A DNA stretch of 64,000 bases, taken from Alphaproteobacteria bacterium. GTDB taxonomy: Bacteria; Pseudomonadota; Alphaproteobacteria; Caulobacterales; Hyphomonadaceae. Shown one piece after another: positions 63,580 through 64,000 of this stretch (position 1 is the stretch's first letter; every line of letters starts with the position of its first letter). A program made the position numbers and the translations under genes. The notes under the pieces are model-generated. The model made no database searches. It was not told the origin of the DNA and worked only from the letters and a program-made list of their open reading frames with translations. Location of the stretch: the NCBI GenBank assembly GCA_016125405.1, contig WGLW01000024.1, positions 1 through 64,000 on the forward strand, in the 5' to 3' direction.

Positions 63580-64000
63580 TTATTCTGCGGCCACGACGGC
63601 CTGCCGTTCGGCCCGAAGATCGAGCAGCGCGCGGCGGAAGTCGTTTGGCGTAACCTTGACGAATTGGGCGACAGTCGCGTCCCAGTTTTCCAGCATCTGC
63701 CGGGCGCGATCGCTGCCGGTATGAAGCACGTGACGTTCGACCAGGATTTTCAGCCGCTGGGAGTCGAAGCGCAGCATGTCTCCCATGCCGCTGTCTGTCG
63801 CCGATACCGACCGTTGGCTGGGGGCCTCCTCGTCGTCCGAGCCGTGGTCGCCGGCGGCCAGGCGCTCTACCGAAACCATCGCCAGGTTGCAGAGGTCCTT
63901 GAACGCATCGTCTGGATCGTGAACGTAGGCGATGCCCCCCGACATACCGGCCGCGAAATTGCGACCCGTGCCGCCAAGCACCACGACCACGCCGCCGGTC
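63580..64000 (-). CDS. gltB: Glutamate synthase large subunit, C-terminal end (partial)
   Basis: The reading frame is open through the window edge, so only the last about 140 residues are present. It covers the end of the GXGXG beta-helix domain ([30 protein letters not shown]) and the C-terminal tail (LIERH-type [25 protein letters not shown]). Followed by gltD. The annotated 5' end is the window boundary, not a start codon. Confidence 0.95.
   Translation of the reverse strand, partial: TGGVVVVLGGTGRNFAAGMSGGIAYVHDPDDAFKDLCNLAMVSVERLAAGDHGSDDEEAPSQRSVSATDSGMGDMLRFDSQRLKILVERHVLHTGSDRARQMLENWDATVAQFVKVTPNDFRRALLDLRAERQAVVAAE

Noticed and set aside
1-64000. CRISPR arrays, tRNA or rRNA genes, insertion sequences
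   Set aside because: No regularly spaced repeats, no cloverleaf-like or rRNA-like stretch, no transposase or integrase motifs were seen while reading.

Overview
This GC-rich window looks like a chromosomal segment of an alphaproteobacterium. The main reasons are the imuA-imuB-dnaE2 mutagenesis cassette preceded by a direct-repeat LexA box of the alphaproteobacterial type (GTTC-N7-GTTC), the caa3-type oxidase gene set, and the many TTG/GTG starts with good ribosome binding sites. The genus cannot be fixed from the sequence. I see no tRNA, rRNA, CRISPR array or insertion sequence. Gene density is high and many genes overlap by 4 bp.

Layout: (1) 236-5929, minus strand, SOS mutasome imuA-imuB-dnaE2. 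(2) 6144-13362, minus strand, one tight unit ctaG - PQQ alcohol dehydrogenase - lipoprotein cytochrome c - ctaC (with fused cytochrome c) - ctaD - ctaE - small membrane protein. This looks like a short respiratory chain from a periplasmic alcohol to oxygen. (3) 13778-24621, plus strand, catabolic cluster: cytochrome P450, acyl-CoA synthetase, two acyl-CoA dehydrogenases, a secreted Ntn-hydrolase acylase, a GMC alcohol dehydrogenase and an aldehyde dehydrogenase. (4) 24691-38274, a sugar/glycoside locus: two GMC dehydrogenase plus small-subunit pairs, two DUF1080 lipoproteins, a Gfo/Idh/MocA dehydrogenase, two sugar isomerase/epimerase-type TIM barrels, a nucleoside-symporter-type MFS permease and a PQQ dehydrogenase with a cytochrome c tail. 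The regions upstream of both GMC transcription units carry near-identical palindromes, suggesting a common regulator. (5) 38376-44567, minus strand, 2-oxoacid:ferredoxin oxidoreductase (korAB) with a GltD-like flavo-iron-sulfur protein, then a thiolase. (6) 44702-57797, two multidrug efflux systems back to back: an RND tripartite pump divergent from a two-component system, and a TetR-controlled EmrAB-like pump with its own outer membrane factor. (7) 57961-61675, a three-subunit molybdenum aldehyde oxidoreductase of the PaoABC type without a Tat signal. (8) 61672-64000, a small lipoprotein and glutamate synthase (gltD and the 3' end of gltB, cut by the window edge).

Together the genes describe an aerobic organism that oxidises alcohols, aldehydes and sugars in the periplasm and delivers electrons through PQQ, FAD and cytochrome c to a caa3-type oxidase. 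The best candidates for something less described are the 3-keto-glycoside-like locus (4) with its shared operator-like palindromes, and the alcohol dehydrogenase/caa3 oxidase unit (2), whose dehydrogenase carries the aspartate pair typical of lanthanide-dependent enzymes and whose oxidase subunit I has Trp in place of the D-channel Glu.
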